Shown: positions 18,063 through 27,330, counted from the first letter of the stretch. The stretch: 64,000 nucleotides of DNA from Winslowiella arboricola (GCF_025527015.1 NZ_JAODIM010000043.1:1397862-1461861), one strand, 5' to 3'. Translations and numbers: made by a program. Notes: generated from the letters alone by a model not told the origin.

Positions 18063-19631
18063 TCAGTGTGCTCCTGCACTGCCTTCGCTCTTAATCGGCG
18101 AAAGCAGCAAACAAAATGGAATCAAAATCAGCGCCACAATACCCAGTCCGATAAACACATCGACGTACGCGAGGATGCGCGCCTGCGCGATCATCTGCTG
18201 GTAGAGCTGGCCGGTGGCAAGGGTGACCGGATCACCCACCGCGCTGGTAAAATCGCGGATCGCCTGCGCCCAGCGCTCGACGGTGAGATTAAATTGCTCA
18301 TTCAGCGGCGACATATTATGTACCATGCTGGCGCTGCGCACCTGGGCGCGATCGGTGATCGCCGCAGTGGAAAGCGAGATGCCAATCGAGCCAGCCACGT
18401 TACGAAACATGGTAAACAGCGCGGCGGCATCGGCATTTAGCCGTTGTGGTATCGAGACAAAAGCGATAGTGGTCAGCGGCACAAACAGGAAACCCAGCCC
18501 AAGGGACTGCGCGCTACGCATAATGCACAGGGTGGCGAAATCGACATCCGGCGTCAGCCGCGCCGAATAGAACATCGATACGCACAGGCAGGTAAAGCCA
18601 AAAGCGATAATCCAGCGAGTCTGCACGATCGGCATCAGTTTCAGCACCAGCGGAATGGTCATCACCACCAGCACCGCGCCGGGTGACAGCACCAGTCCCG
18701 ACCAGGTGGCGGTATAGCCTAAATCCTGCTGCGCCAGCTGCGGCAGAACCACTGAACTGCCGTACAGAATCATCGCCATCCCCGCCATCAGCAGACAGGA
18801 GATAGCAAAGTTACGATCTTTCAGGCAATGGATATCTACCACGGGTTTCTTCGCATATATCAGCCAGTAAATCGCGCCGACCAGACCAATCGCAGTCAGC
18901 ACGGCGAACAGCTGGATAAAGCCCGAGGAGAACCAGTCATCGTCTTCACCGCGATCGAGCATTACCTGCAGACAGCCGAGACCCAGCGTAATCAGACTGA
19001 TGCCGATATAGTCGATACGCAGTTTGCCTTTCGCCCATTTGCGTTCCCACGGCGGATCTTCCAGCAGCTGGTAGATCGCCAGCACCGTCAGGATACCGAC
19101 CGGAATATTGATAAAGAACACCCAGCGCCAGCTGTAGTTATCGGTGATCCAGCCGCCCAGCGTCGGGCCGACAATCGGCGCGACAATAATCGCAATCGAC
19201 GACAGACCAAAGGCTTTACCGCGATCTTCCGCTTTAAAATAGTCCAGCAGCACCGACTGCTGCACCGGCTGCAAACCACCGCCAAAAAAGCCCTGCAATA
19301 CGCGGAACAGAATGATTTGCCACAGCTCGGTCGCAATACCGCACAGGAAGGAGCAGAGGGTAAACATCACGATGCAGATCAGAAAGAACTGCTTGCGGCC
19401 AAACACCCGGCTGAGAAATGCCGAGATCGGCAGCACAATGCCGTTCGCCACCAGATAGGAGGTCAGCACCCAGGTCGATTCGCTGTAGCTGGAGGAGAGC
19501 GACCCGGCGACGTGCGGCAGCGCCACATTGACAATGGTGGTGTCGAGGATCTCCATAAATACCGCCAGGGTGACGGTAATGGCTACCAGCCAGGGATTAC
19601 TGGCCGGTTTCCAGCTTTCGCTCTGACTCAT
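18063..19631 (-). CDS. EmrB-type DHA2 multidrug MFS pump
   Basis: A 522-residue, 14-segment MFS drug:proton antiporter of the DHA2 family. The hallmark motif LDTTIVNVALP in segment 1, WVLTSYLVANGIVLP, and the PIVGPTLGGWI motif C are present. Overlaps the EmrA-like gene by four bases (ATGA) and is followed at once by the outer-membrane channel gene. With these it should move toxic hydrophobic or phenolic compounds directly out of the cell. Substrate inferred by family only. Confidence 0.92.
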   Translation of the reverse strand: MSQSESWKPASNPWLVAITVTLAVFMEILDTTIVNVALPHVAGSLSSSYSESTWVLTSYLVANGIVLPISAFLSRVFGRKQFFLICIVMFTLCSFLCGIATELWQIILFRVLQGFFGGGLQPVQQSVLLDYFKAEDRGKAFGLSSIAIIVAPIVGPTLGGWITDNYSWRWVFFINIPVGILTVLAIYQLLEDPPWERKWAKGKLRIDYIGISLITLGLGCLQVMLDRGEDDDWFSSGFIQLFAVLTAIGLVGAIYWLIYAKKPVVDIHCLKDRNFAISCLLMAGMAMILYGSSVVLPQLAQQDLGYTATWSGLVLSPGAVLVVMTIPLVLKLMPIVQTRWIIAFGFTCLCVSMFYSARLTPDVDFATLCIMRSAQSLGLGFLFVPLTTIAFVSIPQRLNADAAALFTMFRNVAGSIGISLSTAAITDRAQVRSASMVHNMSPLNEQFNLTVERWAQAIRDFTSAVGDPVTLATGQLYQQMIAQARILAYVDVFIGLGIVALILIPFCLLLSPIKSEGSAGAH

Positions 19632-20764
19632 TCCAGATGAACCTTCGGCTCAACAGACAGACCCAGCGGCAGCGGTCGGTTAGCATCCAGACCTTTGTCG
19701 ATCACGATTTTCACCGGGACGCGCTGCACAATTTTCACAAAGTTGCCGGTGGCATTTTCCGCCGGGAAGGTGGAGAAGCGCGAGCCGGAGCCCATCTGCA
19801 CGCTGTCGACATGCCCTTCCAGCTTTATATCCGGCCAGGCGTCAATCGAGATCTCTACCCGGTTACCCGGCCGCATCCGTTCCAGCTGTGACTCTTTAAA
19901 GTTGGCGTTGACCCAGACATCGCTGGAGACCAGCGAGAACAGCGCACTGCCCGCCTGCACCAGCGTACCCAGCTGCACATTACGTTTGGTGACAAAACCA
20001 TCATAAGGTGCGCGCACATCACTCCACGAGAGATTCAGTTCAGCGGTCGCCAGCTGCGCCCGCGCCTGCTCAACCTGCTGCTGGCGTGCTTCTACATTGG
20101 TTTCCTGCTGACGCACCTGTAACTGCACCTGCGAGGCCACTTCCACCTGAGCTTTGGCGCTCTGCAACTGCGCCTGTGCGGCACGCAGCTGAGCACTGGC
20201 GCTATCAATATTACGTTGTGAGGTGGCACGCGGATCGACGCCGCGTAAACGACGATATTCCGCCTGGGCATTCAGCAGATTGGCTTCGGCTTTCGCCTGG
20301 TCGGCCAGCGCCTGATCGCGCTGCGCCGGATATTGTACCCGCGACAGCTCCAGCTGCGCCTGCGACTGGTGCAGTTGCGCGGTGGCCAGCCCTAACTGCG
20401 CTTTCGCCTGGTCGCGCTGCGCCGTACTGTCACGAGGATCAATCTGCGCCAGCAGGTCGCCTTTCTTCACTCGCTGGTTGTCATTGACCAGTAATTTGAC
20501 CACGTAACCGGAGGCTTTGGGCGCGATAGTCACGGCGTTGCCTTCGGTAAAGGCGTCATCGGTGGTTTCGATATTGCGATTGGCCAGCCAGAACCACAGT
20601 GCGACAATCAGCATCACCACTACCACTATTGCCAGAATAATCAGTGGCTTTTTGCCTGGACGCTTACGCGCTGGCTCATTATCTTGCGTATCGGAGGGGG
20701 AATGCTGACTGTCATCCGGCTGACGCGCGTCATTTTCTGACGGATTGTTCTCTGAAGTTGTCAT
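19628..20764 (-). CDS. EmrA-type membrane fusion protein (HlyD family)
   Basis: A 378-residue periplasmic adaptor. Residues ~1-40 are polar and cytoplasmic; one membrane helix (about 42-63, PLIILAIVVVVMLIVALWF) is followed by the split lipoyl half NIETTDDAFTEGN, a long Ala/Gln-rich coiled-coil hairpin, and the second half ending near ELNLSWSDVRAPYDGFV. It links the inner-membrane pump to the outer-membrane channel. ATG 20764 is preferred to a GTG three codons upstream. No MarR/EmrR-type regulator gene is adjacent, unlike E. coli emrRAB. Confidence 0.9.
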   Translation of the reverse strand: MTTSENNPSENDARQPDDSQHSPSDTQDNEPARKRPGKKPLIILAIVVVVMLIVALWFWLANRNIETTDDAFTEGNAVTIAPKASGYVVKLLVNDNQRVKKGDLLAQIDPRDSTAQRDQAKAQLGLATAQLHQSQAQLELSRVQYPAQRDQALADQAKAEANLLNAQAEYRRLRGVDPRATSQRNIDSASAQLRAAQAQLQSAKAQVEVASQVQLQVRQQETNVEARQQQVEQARAQLATAELNLSWSDVRAPYDGFVTKRNVQLGTLVQAGSALFSLVSSDVWVNANFKESQLERMRPGNRVEISIDAWPDIKLEGHVDSVQMGSGSRFSTFPAENATGNFVKIVQRVPVKIVIDKGLDANRPLPLGLSVEPKVHLE

Positions 20765-20880
20765 AGTTCTCACAGTTTACCGCAGGCTCAAGCCGAGCCC
20801 GTTAAGACCAACTGCTACTAACAATAGAAAGAAAACTGACAAATGCCAGGATTTATTGACACTTCCGGATTAGCCTGAGA

Positions 20881-21996
20881 CTAGATCGCATTGATAAGCA
20901 AAAAAAGCCCCCAACCGAGCAGCGCAGACCACAATAACATCGGTACGGAAAACAGATGGAAGCGCCACCAGATCCTGCGGTCTTTCGCCATGCGCAGCGC
21001 GATCAGATTCGCCAGTGAACCGGGCAACAGACCAAAACCGCCGATATTGACTGCCCAGGCAAATAGCGTACTGGCGGGCAAGGTATTCAGCAGCAGAATG
21101 GTCGCTGGCACATTGCTGATCACCTGCGACAGACCCATCGCCAGCAAATAAGTGCCGCCCTCGCCCAACTGCGAGATATGGTGCAGCGGCGCCTGCAACA
21201 CCGGTAAGCGGGTGATCAGAAACACATCGATAAACATGGCGATAAACACCGCCAGCAAGCTCCAGTCGATGGTCAGCAGTATCCGGCGGGCGAGAAACAG
21301 AAATGCCACCAGCACCAGCAGCAATCCCCAGATCGCCAGCTTTAACTCCAGCGCCAAAACAAACAGCACATACAGCGCCAGCGCGCTAAACAGCAGCCGC
21401 CGCTGCCAGCCGTTAACCTGATCTTCAGCATGGCGCTGGATCTTCTTTTTGCTAAAGCTGAACCAGGTCAGTAGCAGTAAGCTGCCGGTCAGCAGCAACG
21501 CCAGCGGCAACATCTGCAGAATAAAACCGCCGAAGCTGGCTTCGCCATGGCTCCATAACAGGATATTTTGCGGATTACCGATCGGGGTTAATAACGAGCC
21601 GGCATTCACCGCCAGCGCTTCAAAGATAATCAGCCGTGAAATCGGCAGGCTGGAGAATTTACGTAACGTCAGTGTCAGCGGCACAAGGATAAACAGCGCC
21701 ACATCATTGGTCAGAAAGGTCGACAACAGCGCCGCGCCCGCCACCATAAACAGCGCCAGCGTGCGCTCATGCTGAAAACGATGGATCAGACGACGACCCA
21801 GTACCTCGAAATAGCCGCTGGCTTCGATGCCTTTGGTCAGCATCAGCAAGCCACACAGCGTAATAATGGTATTCCAGTCGACCGCCTGCGGCAGCTGATG
21901 CAGTTTAAACGGGGCGAAACAGGCTAACACCGCCCCAAGAACCACTAACAGATGAAGAAAACGGTCGTGCAGAAACGGCTTCAGCAATATTGCCAT
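20881..21996 (-). CDS. ybiR: Putative anion transporter YbiR
   Basis: A 371-residue integral membrane protein of the ArsB/NhaD ion-transporter superfamily with about 10-11 hydrophobic segments, including LTNDVALFILVPL and AGSLLTPIGNPQN, the conserved substrate-region motif. Length and position beside mntR match E. coli ybiR. It begins 29 bp after the mntR stop and is probably cotranscribed with it. The ion is not known. Confidence 0.9.
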   Translation of the reverse strand: MAILLKPFLHDRFLHLLVVLGAVLACFAPFKLHQLPQAVDWNTIITLCGLLMLTKGIEASGYFEVLGRRLIHRFQHERTLALFMVAGAALLSTFLTNDVALFILVPLTLTLRKFSSLPISRLIIFEALAVNAGSLLTPIGNPQNILLWSHGEASFGGFILQMLPLALLLTGSLLLLTWFSFSKKKIQRHAEDQVNGWQRRLLFSALALYVLFVLALELKLAIWGLLLVLVAFLFLARRILLTIDWSLLAVFIAMFIDVFLITRLPVLQAPLHHISQLGEGGTYLLAMGLSQVISNVPATILLLNTLPASTLFAWAVNIGGFGLLPGSLANLIALRMAKDRRIWWRFHLFSVPMLLWSALLGWGLFLLINAI

Positions 21997-22025
21997 AGCG
22001 GCTCACAGTTCAGGGGTAACGGGAA

Positions 22026-22487
22026 TTAACCCCGGTTTTGGTAAAATTGCTGAAAAATCGCCAGCGTTTCATCGCTGACATGATGCTCAATACCTTCCGC
22101 ATCCCGGCGCGCGGTGTCAGGACTGATGCCCAGCGCCAGTAAAAAGGTTTCGACAATATGGTGACGTTGACGACTCTCTTCCGCCAGCTTCTCGCCCTCT
22201 GCGGTCAGGAATACGCCGCGATAAGGTACCTGTTCCACCAGTCCGCCAGTAGCCAGGCGCTTCAGCATTTTCGCCACCGTCGGCTGCGACACGCCGAGAC
22301 GCGCCGCCATATCAACCTGGCGTGCTTCACCAAACTCGCGGATCAGATCGGAGATCAATTCAACATAGTCATCAATCAGCTCGCGGCGATGCGCCTCGCG
22401 AACCTGACGAAAGCCTTCGACATGTTCTTCGATATCTTTCAGCGGCCCGTTAAGGGTGGCAACTGTGGGTTTGGCGCGACGACTCAT
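22026..22487 (-). CDS. mntR: Manganese-responsive repressor MntR
   Basis: A 153-residue DtxR/MntR-family regulator, near E. coli MntR in length. The winged helix contains [16 protein letters not shown] and [14 protein letters not shown]; the metal-binding helix has EGIEHHVSD with Glu and His ligands. ATG 22487 with AGGAAG is used; the open frame continues upstream without support. With Mn(II) bound it represses uptake and activates export genes. Two MntR boxes lie 100 bp upstream, facing the mntS transcription unit on the other strand. Confidence 0.95.
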   Translation of the reverse strand: MSRRAKPTVATLNGPLKDIEEHVEGFRQVREAHRRELIDDYVELISDLIREFGEARQVDMAARLGVSQPTVAKMLKRLATGGLVEQVPYRGVFLTAEGEKLAEESRQRHHIVETFLLALGISPDTARRDAEGIEHHVSDETLAIFQQFYQNRG

Positions 22488-22586
22488 AAACTTCCTCTTC
22501 TTATTAGCCTGCGTTTTTGACTGCCGTGCAGGTCTGTTGGTGCCACATTGTAAACGAAGCTCAAAGAAGCACAAATATTCCGATAA

Positions 22587-22619
22587 ATAGCACTGGCTAT
22601 GGGGTATAGCCTGTGCTAT
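22587..22619. promoter_or_regulatory. Two tandem MntR boxes
   Basis: ATAGC-ACTG-GCTAT (22587-22600) and ATAGC-CTGT-GCTAT (22606-22619) are two perfect inverted repeats with the ATAGC-N4-GCTAT pattern of enterobacterial MntR operators, 19 bp centre to centre. TATA-rich sequence overlapping and following them (TATACC, TATAAA near 22616-22631) could be the -10 of a plus-strand promoter for the small genes downstream. A role in mntR autoregulation is also possible. Confidence 0.8.
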
Positions 22620-22669
22620 ACCTGTCTATAAAGCAACCATGTCATCAGCTCACTGTGGAGGTCAATATC

Positions 22670-22747
22670 ATGAATGAACCCTTCCTGCTGTTAATGATGT
22701 TTCTGCTGTTCGTCGCTGGACTCTGTCTGCTGTTCAGCCGCCGTTAA
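22670..22747 (+). CDS. 25-residue single-span membrane peptide
   Basis: A very short open frame encoding MNEPFLLLMMFLLF then VAGLCLLFSRR. It has a strong ribosome site (GTGGAGG, eight bases before ATG). One hydrophobic helix is flanked by an acidic N-terminus and a basic RR end, the usual look of a small inner-membrane protein with the C-terminus inside. It lies between the tandem MntR boxes and mntS, so it should be controlled by manganese. I do not recognise a named homologue. Function unknown; a helper of Mn transport is a guess from context. Confidence 0.65.
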   Translation: MNEPFLLLMMFLLFVAGLCLLFSRR

Positions 22748-22816
22748 GCCTGAGGAACCGGTATGCATATCAGTAATAAAGTGATGCACGTCTGGCCGTC
22801 ACAGGAGGTCACCACC

Positions 22817-22927
22817 ATGAAAGCGCCCTTACTATTACGGCTGTTTTGTCGTTCACCATTTACTCTGCGCCTGATGCTGCTGGAGATGCTGACCGCACCA
22901 AAGAAACCTGAAAATAAGGCTTCCTGA
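22817..22927 (+). CDS. mntS: Small manganese protein MntS
   Basis: A 36-residue protein with AGGAGGT ahead of its ATG. It aligns with E. coli MntS (42 residues) over the core: LLRLFCRSPFTLRLMLLEML here against MRVFSHSPFKVRLMLLSML. MntS in E. coli is repressed by MntR and raises intracellular Mn availability, apparently by inhibiting the exporter MntP. Position divergent from mntR and downstream of two MntR boxes agrees. A frame starting at 22762 would add 18 residues, but its ribosome site is weaker. Confidence 0.85.
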   Translation: MKAPLLLRLFCRSPFTLRLMLLEMLTAPKKPENKAS

Positions 22928-23041
22928 TCCTGCCTGTTCGCCGCTGCGTTAAATTTATCTCCCGCCTTACCGCAAACTGATTTACGATTGAGCGCCTTTC
23001 GGCAAAGCGAGGATGACCTTGCCATGCTTAATTGCGCCCAT

Positions 23042-23072
23042 AAAAAAATCCGCCACAGGGGCGGATTTTTTT
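23042..23072. terminator. Bidirectional terminator between mntS and ompX
   Basis: AAAAAAATCCGCC / GGCGGATTTTTTT with a five-base loop forms a stem flanked by A- and T-tracts on both sides. It can end transcripts of mntS (plus) and ompX (minus). Confidence 0.9.
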
Positions 23073-23106
23073 GCAGTCCGGTCAGAGCCGGAAAGGTTCA
23101 GCTCGA

Positions 23107-23619
23107 TTAGAAGCTGTAACCTGCACCAACGATCCAGGTGCCAACGTCTACACTGCGGATACGGCTCTGCTCGTAACCAACATCCAGAGCAACGTTCTGG
23201 ATTGGGTTAAACTGCAGACCAGCACCGTAGGAGAAGCCGTAATCGCTGCCGTCAGCAGTGTTACGCGTGGTTTTGTCGTTAACGTTAACTTTACCGTAAC
23301 CAACACCAACCACACCGTAGATGCTTGCCCAGTCATTCAGACGGAATGCAGGACCTGCAGTCACACCGTAGTAATGACCTTTGTTATAGAAACCATCAGT
23401 AGTGGTATCTTTTTCGGTATAGGTGAAAGAACCGATCCAACCCAGCGCATCGCTGCCATTTTCGTAGCGATATTTCAGGTTGAAACCGTTGGCCTTGTTA
23501 GCCACACCCTGGTAGTCGCTCTGTGCGTAACCACCGGTAACAGTGCTCTGCGCCATGGCAGAACCTGCGGATACAGCCAGTACACAAGCCAGTGCTGAAA
23601 GACATGCAATTTTTTTCAT
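23107..23619 (-). CDS. ompX: Outer-membrane protein OmpX
   Basis: A 170-residue eight-stranded beta-barrel of the Ail/OmpX/Lom family; E. coli OmpX has 171 residues. A signal peptide ends at SAMA-QSTVTGGYAQ. Barrel strands such as FNLKYRYE, HYYGVTAGPAFRL and the terminal TWIVGAGYSF (aromatic last residue) are clear. ATG 23619 has GAGGTGG upstream. It is implicated in stress response, adhesion and complement evasion in relatives. Confidence 0.97.
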   Translation of the reverse strand: MKKIACLSALACVLAVSAGSAMAQSTVTGGYAQSDYQGVANKANGFNLKYRYENGSDALGWIGSFTYTEKDTTTDGFYNKGHYYGVTAGPAFRLNDWASIYGVVGVGYGKVNVNDKTTRNTADGSDYGFSYGAGLQFNPIQNVALDVGYEQSRIRSVDVGTWIVGAGYSF

Positions 23620-23985
23620 AACCACCTCAAATGTGAAAGTACTTCTCTCCTGACAACGCTGAAAATATAACAAAAAACAGAGAGAAACTCTGCCTGATAA
23701 TTGTTGTCTAACAGAATGTTTGCTGTAACAGAAAGTTAATGGGTGTTCGTATGTCATTCTTTTTGCTTATATTAATCACAGTATAACCCGGATTAATCCC
23801 CAGTGTAAAAAAAGGTTCATTGAGATAAATCTTAATTAAACCTGACACTTCTTTACTGAAATGGCCCTGTTTTCGCCCCTGCGGCCGACATTTTTTTCGC
23901 CGCCAACGCATTTTTTATCTGTCTGCTCTATTACACTGACGCTCTTATTTGCTTAAACCAATGGATTTAAAGGTAGGTTTTCAGG
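23620..23985. other. ompX-rhtA divergent promoter region
   Basis: 366 bp between the divergent ompX and rhtA starts. It holds the ompX leader (GAGGTGG just before its start) and both promoters, which I cannot place exactly. An AT-rich tract at 23690-23830 is the likely core. No gene seen. Confidence 0.4.
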
Positions 23986-24888
23986 ATGTCGTCACCTCAA
24001 CCGCAGACGCAGTCACCCGTCTGGCTTCCCATTTTCGTTTTGCTTATCGCCATGACCTCGATTCAGGGCGGCGCAGCGCTGGCGAAAACCCTGTTTCCGC
24101 TGGTGGGTGCGCCGGGGATCACCGCGCTGCGTCTCGGGCTGGGCACGCTTATTCTGTGCGCTATCTTTAAACCCTGGCGTCTGCGCTTCAGCCGTCAGCA
24201 GCTTGGTCCGCTGATCGTCTATGGTCTGGCGCTGGGGGCGATGAATTATCTGTTCTATCTTGCGCTACGCACGGTGCCGCTGGGCATTGCGGTCGCCCTG
24301 GAGTTTACCGGGCCATTAACGCTGGCGCTGATTGGCTCACGCCGGGCGCTGGATTTTGTCTGGGTAGTACTGGCGGTGTTGGGTTTATGGTTTTTATTAC
24401 CGCTGGGCCATGATATCTCCAGTGTTGATCCACAAGGCGCGGCGCTGGCGGTCGGCGCTGGCGCCTGCTGGGCGCTGTATATTCTTGCCGGACAAAAAGC
24501 TGGCGCTGAGCATGGCCCGGCGACAGTGGCAGTAGGTTCAATTATCGCTTCCATCGTGTTTGTGCCGATTGGTCTGGGTTTCGCCGCCAGCGGCATCTGG
24601 CAGCTGTCGCTGATTCCGCTGGCGCTGGCGATTGCGGTGCTGTCGAGTGCGCTGCCCTACTCGCTGGAGATGGTGGCGCTGACGCGTCTGCCAGCGCGCA
24701 CCTTTGGCACCATGATGAGTCTGGAGCCGGCAATGGCCGCCGTCTCCGGCATGCTGTTCCTCGGAGAAGTGCTGACGCTGGTACAGTGGCTGGCGCTGCT
24801 GGCAATTATCGGCGCGTCAATAGGCTCCACCCTCACCATGCGCCCGCAAAAAAAGCCGATTGACCCGGTAAGCGAACTGCGGGAATAA
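23986..24888 (+). CDS. rhtA: Threonine/homoserine exporter RhtA
   Basis: A 300-residue inner-membrane exporter of the EamA/DMT superfamily with ten hydrophobic helices in two repeats; E. coli RhtA has 295. Landmarks are IQGGAALAKTLFPLVGA, ALRLGLGTLIL and GTMMSLEPAMAAVSGM. Neighbour order ompX-rhtA-dps agrees with E. coli. It expels threonine, homoserine and some analogues. Confidence 0.95.
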   Translation: MSSPQPQTQSPVWLPIFVLLIAMTSIQGGAALAKTLFPLVGAPGITALRLGLGTLILCAIFKPWRLRFSRQQLGPLIVYGLALGAMNYLFYLALRTVPLGIAVALEFTGPLTLALIGSRRALDFVWVVLAVLGLWFLLPLGHDISSVDPQGAALAVGAGACWALYILAGQKAGAEHGPATVAVGSIIASIVFVPIGLGFAASGIWQLSLIPLALAIAVLSSALPYSLEMVALTRLPARTFGTMMSLEPAMAAVSGMLFLGEVLTLVQWLALLAIIGASIGSTLTMRPQKKPIDPVSELRE

Positions 24889-25279
24889 CTTTATCTGAGA
24901 ATATTCTGACTCAGCCTCGCTGAGGGGGCTGAATAATCAGCAGTTGCGCAGAAAAAGATGAATCATCTTTATTGTTTAGTGAAATTAGGGTGGCAGTCAT
25001 ATTCTGTCACCATTCAACATTAAATAAATCAACCTTCATCTGGCTGGCGAACTGTTAATATAAAAACCCAGTAAAATCATGACAATAAGCAACCCATTGC
25101 GAATGATAAATATTATCAGCTTCATTAGCATTTATATTTATCAGGTCAGATAATAATGTTGTTAAGCAACAGGCTGCGGCTATCGGACTAACAGGCAGTA
25201 ACTTTCCTGCAAGCTAAATAACCGGTGCTATACTTATTGCCATACGATTCAGGACAAACCCATTAAGAGGATATTAATG
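24889..25279. other. Intergenic region upstream of dps
   Basis: 391 bp without a gene. The first part may carry a weak rhtA terminator (TCAGCC/GGCTGA around 24911-24931). The middle is AT-rich. The promoter-proximal end carries the dps -10 element listed separately. Confidence 0.45.
25227..25235 (+). promoter_or_regulatory. dps promoter, sigma-S-type -10 element
   Basis: GCTATACTT matches the extended -10 preferred by sigma-S (KCTAYACTT), and a start about six bases further would give a leader of about 40 nt before dps, like that in E. coli. No good -35 is visible, also typical for sigma-S promoters. Confidence 0.6.
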
Positions 25280-25783
25280 ATGAGTACCGCAAAACTGGTT
25301 AAAGCAAAATCTTCAGATCTTATTTTTACCCGTAATGACGTGGCCGAAGATGACAAAAAAGCCACCATCGAGGTGCTTAATCGTCTGGTTACTGAGTTTA
25401 TCGATCTGTCGTTGATTACCAAGCAGGCGCACTGGAACATGCGTGGCGCGAACTTTATTGGTGTGCATGAAATGCTGGATGGTTTCCGCACCGCAATTAC
25501 CGATCACCAGGATACCATTGCCGAGCGTGTGGTGCAGCTGGGTGGTGTGGCGCTGGGTACGACCCAGATTGTTAATGACCGCACACCGTTGAAAAGCTAT
25601 CCGCTGAATATTCACAGCGTACAGGACCATCTGAAAGCGCTGGCCGATCGTTACGCGGTCGTGGCTAACGATACACGTAAAGCGATTACAGAAGTTGAAG
25701 ACGAAGATACTGCGGATATCTTTACCGCCGCATCTCGCGATCTCGATAAATTCCTGTGGTTTATCGAATCCAATATCGAATAA
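25280..25783 (+). CDS. dps: DNA-binding ferritin-like protein Dps
   Basis: A 167-residue Dps, the same length as in E. coli. The ferroxidase residues are present in [23 protein letters not shown]. The Lys-rich N-terminus ([11 protein letters not shown]) is the DNA-binding tail. Twelve subunits form a shell that oxidises iron with peroxide and coats DNA in stationary phase. Two ATGs are adjacent (25277, 25280); I choose the second, which matches E. coli and sits nine bases after GAGG. Confidence 0.97.
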   Translation: MSTAKLVKAKSSDLIFTRNDVAEDDKKATIEVLNRLVTEFIDLSLITKQAHWNMRGANFIGVHEMLDGFRTAITDHQDTIAERVVQLGGVALGTTQIVNDRTPLKSYPLNIHSVQDHLKALADRYAVVANDTRKAITEVEDEDTADIFTAASRDLDKFLWFIESNIE

Positions 25784-25878
25784 CAGCGACTACCGGCGGC
25801 AGCCCTGCCGCCTTTAAAACAGCCCTGAAAGCGGATGACTCTGAGTCATTCGCTTTTTGCATTGTGGAGGTAAATAAA

Positions 25879-26142
25879 ATGGCAAGCGGATGGGCATCTG
25901 ACGATGCTGTTCAACAGCAAATTGATTCCACTATTGATGATGCAGTGCAGCGGGCGCGTAAACAGCTGCATGCAGGCGCAAGTGCAGAATTTTGCCTCGA
26001 GTGTGGCGAGCCCATCCCCGAAGCACGACGTATTGCCCTGCCCGGCGTGCAATATTGCGTCAGTTGTCAGCAGTTGCACGATAACCAACAGAGCGCCGCA
26101 CTGTATAACCGTCGTGGCAGTAAAGACAGCCAGCTGCGCTAA
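25879..26142 (+). CDS. ybiI: DksA/TraR-type zinc-finger protein YbiI
   Basis: An 87-residue protein close to E. coli YbiI (88): it opens MASGWASDDAVQQQI and ends YNRRGSKDSQLR. The four-Cys zinc finger (FCLECGEPIPEARR and YCVSCQQL) is intact. GTGGAGG precedes the ATG. It belongs to the short TraR/DksA family that can bind the RNA polymerase secondary channel; the role of YbiI itself is not settled. Here it lies just downstream of dps, which is not the E. coli position. Confidence 0.92.
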   Translation: MASGWASDDAVQQQIDSTIDDAVQRARKQLHAGASAEFCLECGEPIPEARRIALPGVQYCVSCQQLHDNQQSAALYNRRGSKDSQLR

Positions 26143-26260
26143 TTTCAATTTATAATGCAGAAATATGAGCCTGTTAACATATTTCTAACTATCTTGTTCA
26201 TTGATTACCCGATTTAATGTTTTAGTTAAGCGTCCGCTGATGCACCACAATGATCGCAAC

Positions 26261-26275
26261 GCACCATCTTGGTGC
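26261..26275. promoter_or_regulatory. NtrC-binding site upstream of glnH
   Basis: GCACC-ATCTT-GGTGC is a perfect inverted repeat of the NtrC consensus (TGCACC-N5-GGTGCA). Further half-sites follow (TGGTGCGC at 26283). It lies about 115 bp upstream of the predicted sigma-54 start, the spacing known for E. coli glnHp2. Confidence 0.75.
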
Positions 26276-26360
26276 CCCATCATGGTGCGCAGCACGCAAA
26301 GCTAAATAATTGTTGTCCAAAGGATGGATTAACCTGCTGTTTTTAAACAAAATGAAAAGT

Positions 26361-26376
26361 TGGCATAGATTTTTCA
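26361..26376 (+). promoter_or_regulatory. Sigma-54 promoter of glnHPQ
   Basis: TGGCATAGATTTTTCA fits the sigma-54 pattern TGGCAY-R-N4-TTGCW except at the -12 G. The -24 GG is intact. With the NtrC site upstream this makes the operon nitrogen-regulated. Confidence 0.65.
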
Positions 26377-26435
26377 TATGGCAGCGGGCATCACAACAAC
26401 GGGGAGCTCCCCGATTCAATGATAAGGATAAGATG

Positions 26436-27182
26436 ATGAAGTCGATTTTTAAGGTTTCCCTTGCCGCGCTGGCGCTGGCATTTGCTGTCTCTTCCACGGC
26501 TGCTGAAAAGAAACTGATCGTCGCCACTGATACTGCGTTCGTCCCGTTTGAATTTAAACAGGGTGATAAGTATGTCGGTTTTGATATCGATCTGTGGGAT
26601 GCCATCGCTAAACAGCTGAACATTGAATATACCCTGAAGCCAATGGATTTCAGCGGCATCATTCCTGCCCTGCAGACGCGCAATATTGACCTCGCGCTGG
26701 CAGGTATCACCATTACCGAAGAGCGTAAAAAGGCGATTGAATTCTCCGACGGCTACTACAAAAGCGGCCTGCTGGTGATGGTCAAAGCGAATAACGACGA
26801 AGTGAAAGGCATTGATGATCTGAACGGTAAAGTGGTGGCAGTGAAAAGCGGCACCGGTTCAGTTGATTATGCGAAACAGCACATCAAAACCAAAGACCTG
26901 CGTCAGTTCCCGAATATCGATAACGCCTATATGGAGTTAGGCACTAACCGTGCTGACGCCGTGCTGCACGACACGCCAAATATTCTCTACTTTATCAATA
27001 CCGCCGGTAAAGGTCAGTTTAAAGCGGTCGGCGAATCGATTGAAGCTCAGCAGTATGGTATCGCCTTCCCGAAAGGCAGCGATGACCTGCGCGTGAAAAT
27101 CAACGGCGCGCTGAAAACCCTGCGTGATAACGGTACTTACAACACAATTTATAAAAAATGGTTCGGCAGCGAACCTAAATAA
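26436..27182 (+). CDS. glnH: Glutamine-binding periplasmic protein GlnH
   Basis: A 248-residue solute-binding protein, the same length as E. coli GlnH and very close in text ([47 protein letters not shown]). A signal peptide ends at SSTAA-EKK. Of two adjacent ATGs, the second (26436) matches E. coli. It captures glutamine for GlnPQ. A REP-like palindrome separates it from glnP. Confidence 0.97.
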   Translation: MKSIFKVSLAALALAFAVSSTAAEKKLIVATDTAFVPFEFKQGDKYVGFDIDLWDAIAKQLNIEYTLKPMDFSGIIPALQTRNIDLALAGITITEERKKAIEFSDGYYKSGLLVMVKANNDEVKGIDDLNGKVVAVKSGTGSVDYAKQHIKTKDLRQFPNIDNAYMELGTNRADAVLHDTPNILYFINTAGKGQFKAVGESIEAQQYGIAFPKGSDDLRVKINGALKTLRDNGTYNTIYKKWFGSEPK

Positions 27183-27219
27183 TAAACATCTGTGATCCCG
27201 TGGTTCTTCATTCCGTAGC

Positions 27220-27237
27220 GGCGGCGTTATCGCCGCC
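27220..27237. repeat. REP-like palindrome between glnH and glnP
   Basis: GGCGGCGTTATCGCCGCC is a perfect palindrome apart from its centre, of the same family as at 4147. As an mRNA hairpin after glnH it could protect the glnH message and raise GlnH over GlnPQ, a known effect of REP elements. Confidence 0.65.
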
Positions 27238-27330
27238 CGTTACCATGCAGAACCATTAACGTCAGAGACGGCTTTGCGTCTCTGCGTTTTTCCATTTCAA
27301 CAAAAGTGTTTTCGTTCGGGAGAAAGTATT

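Noticed and set aside
18828..19640. 270-codon frame antisense to the EmrB-like gene
   Set aside because: Shadow of codon bias in a GC-rich gene; low-complexity Gln/Arg/Asp text.
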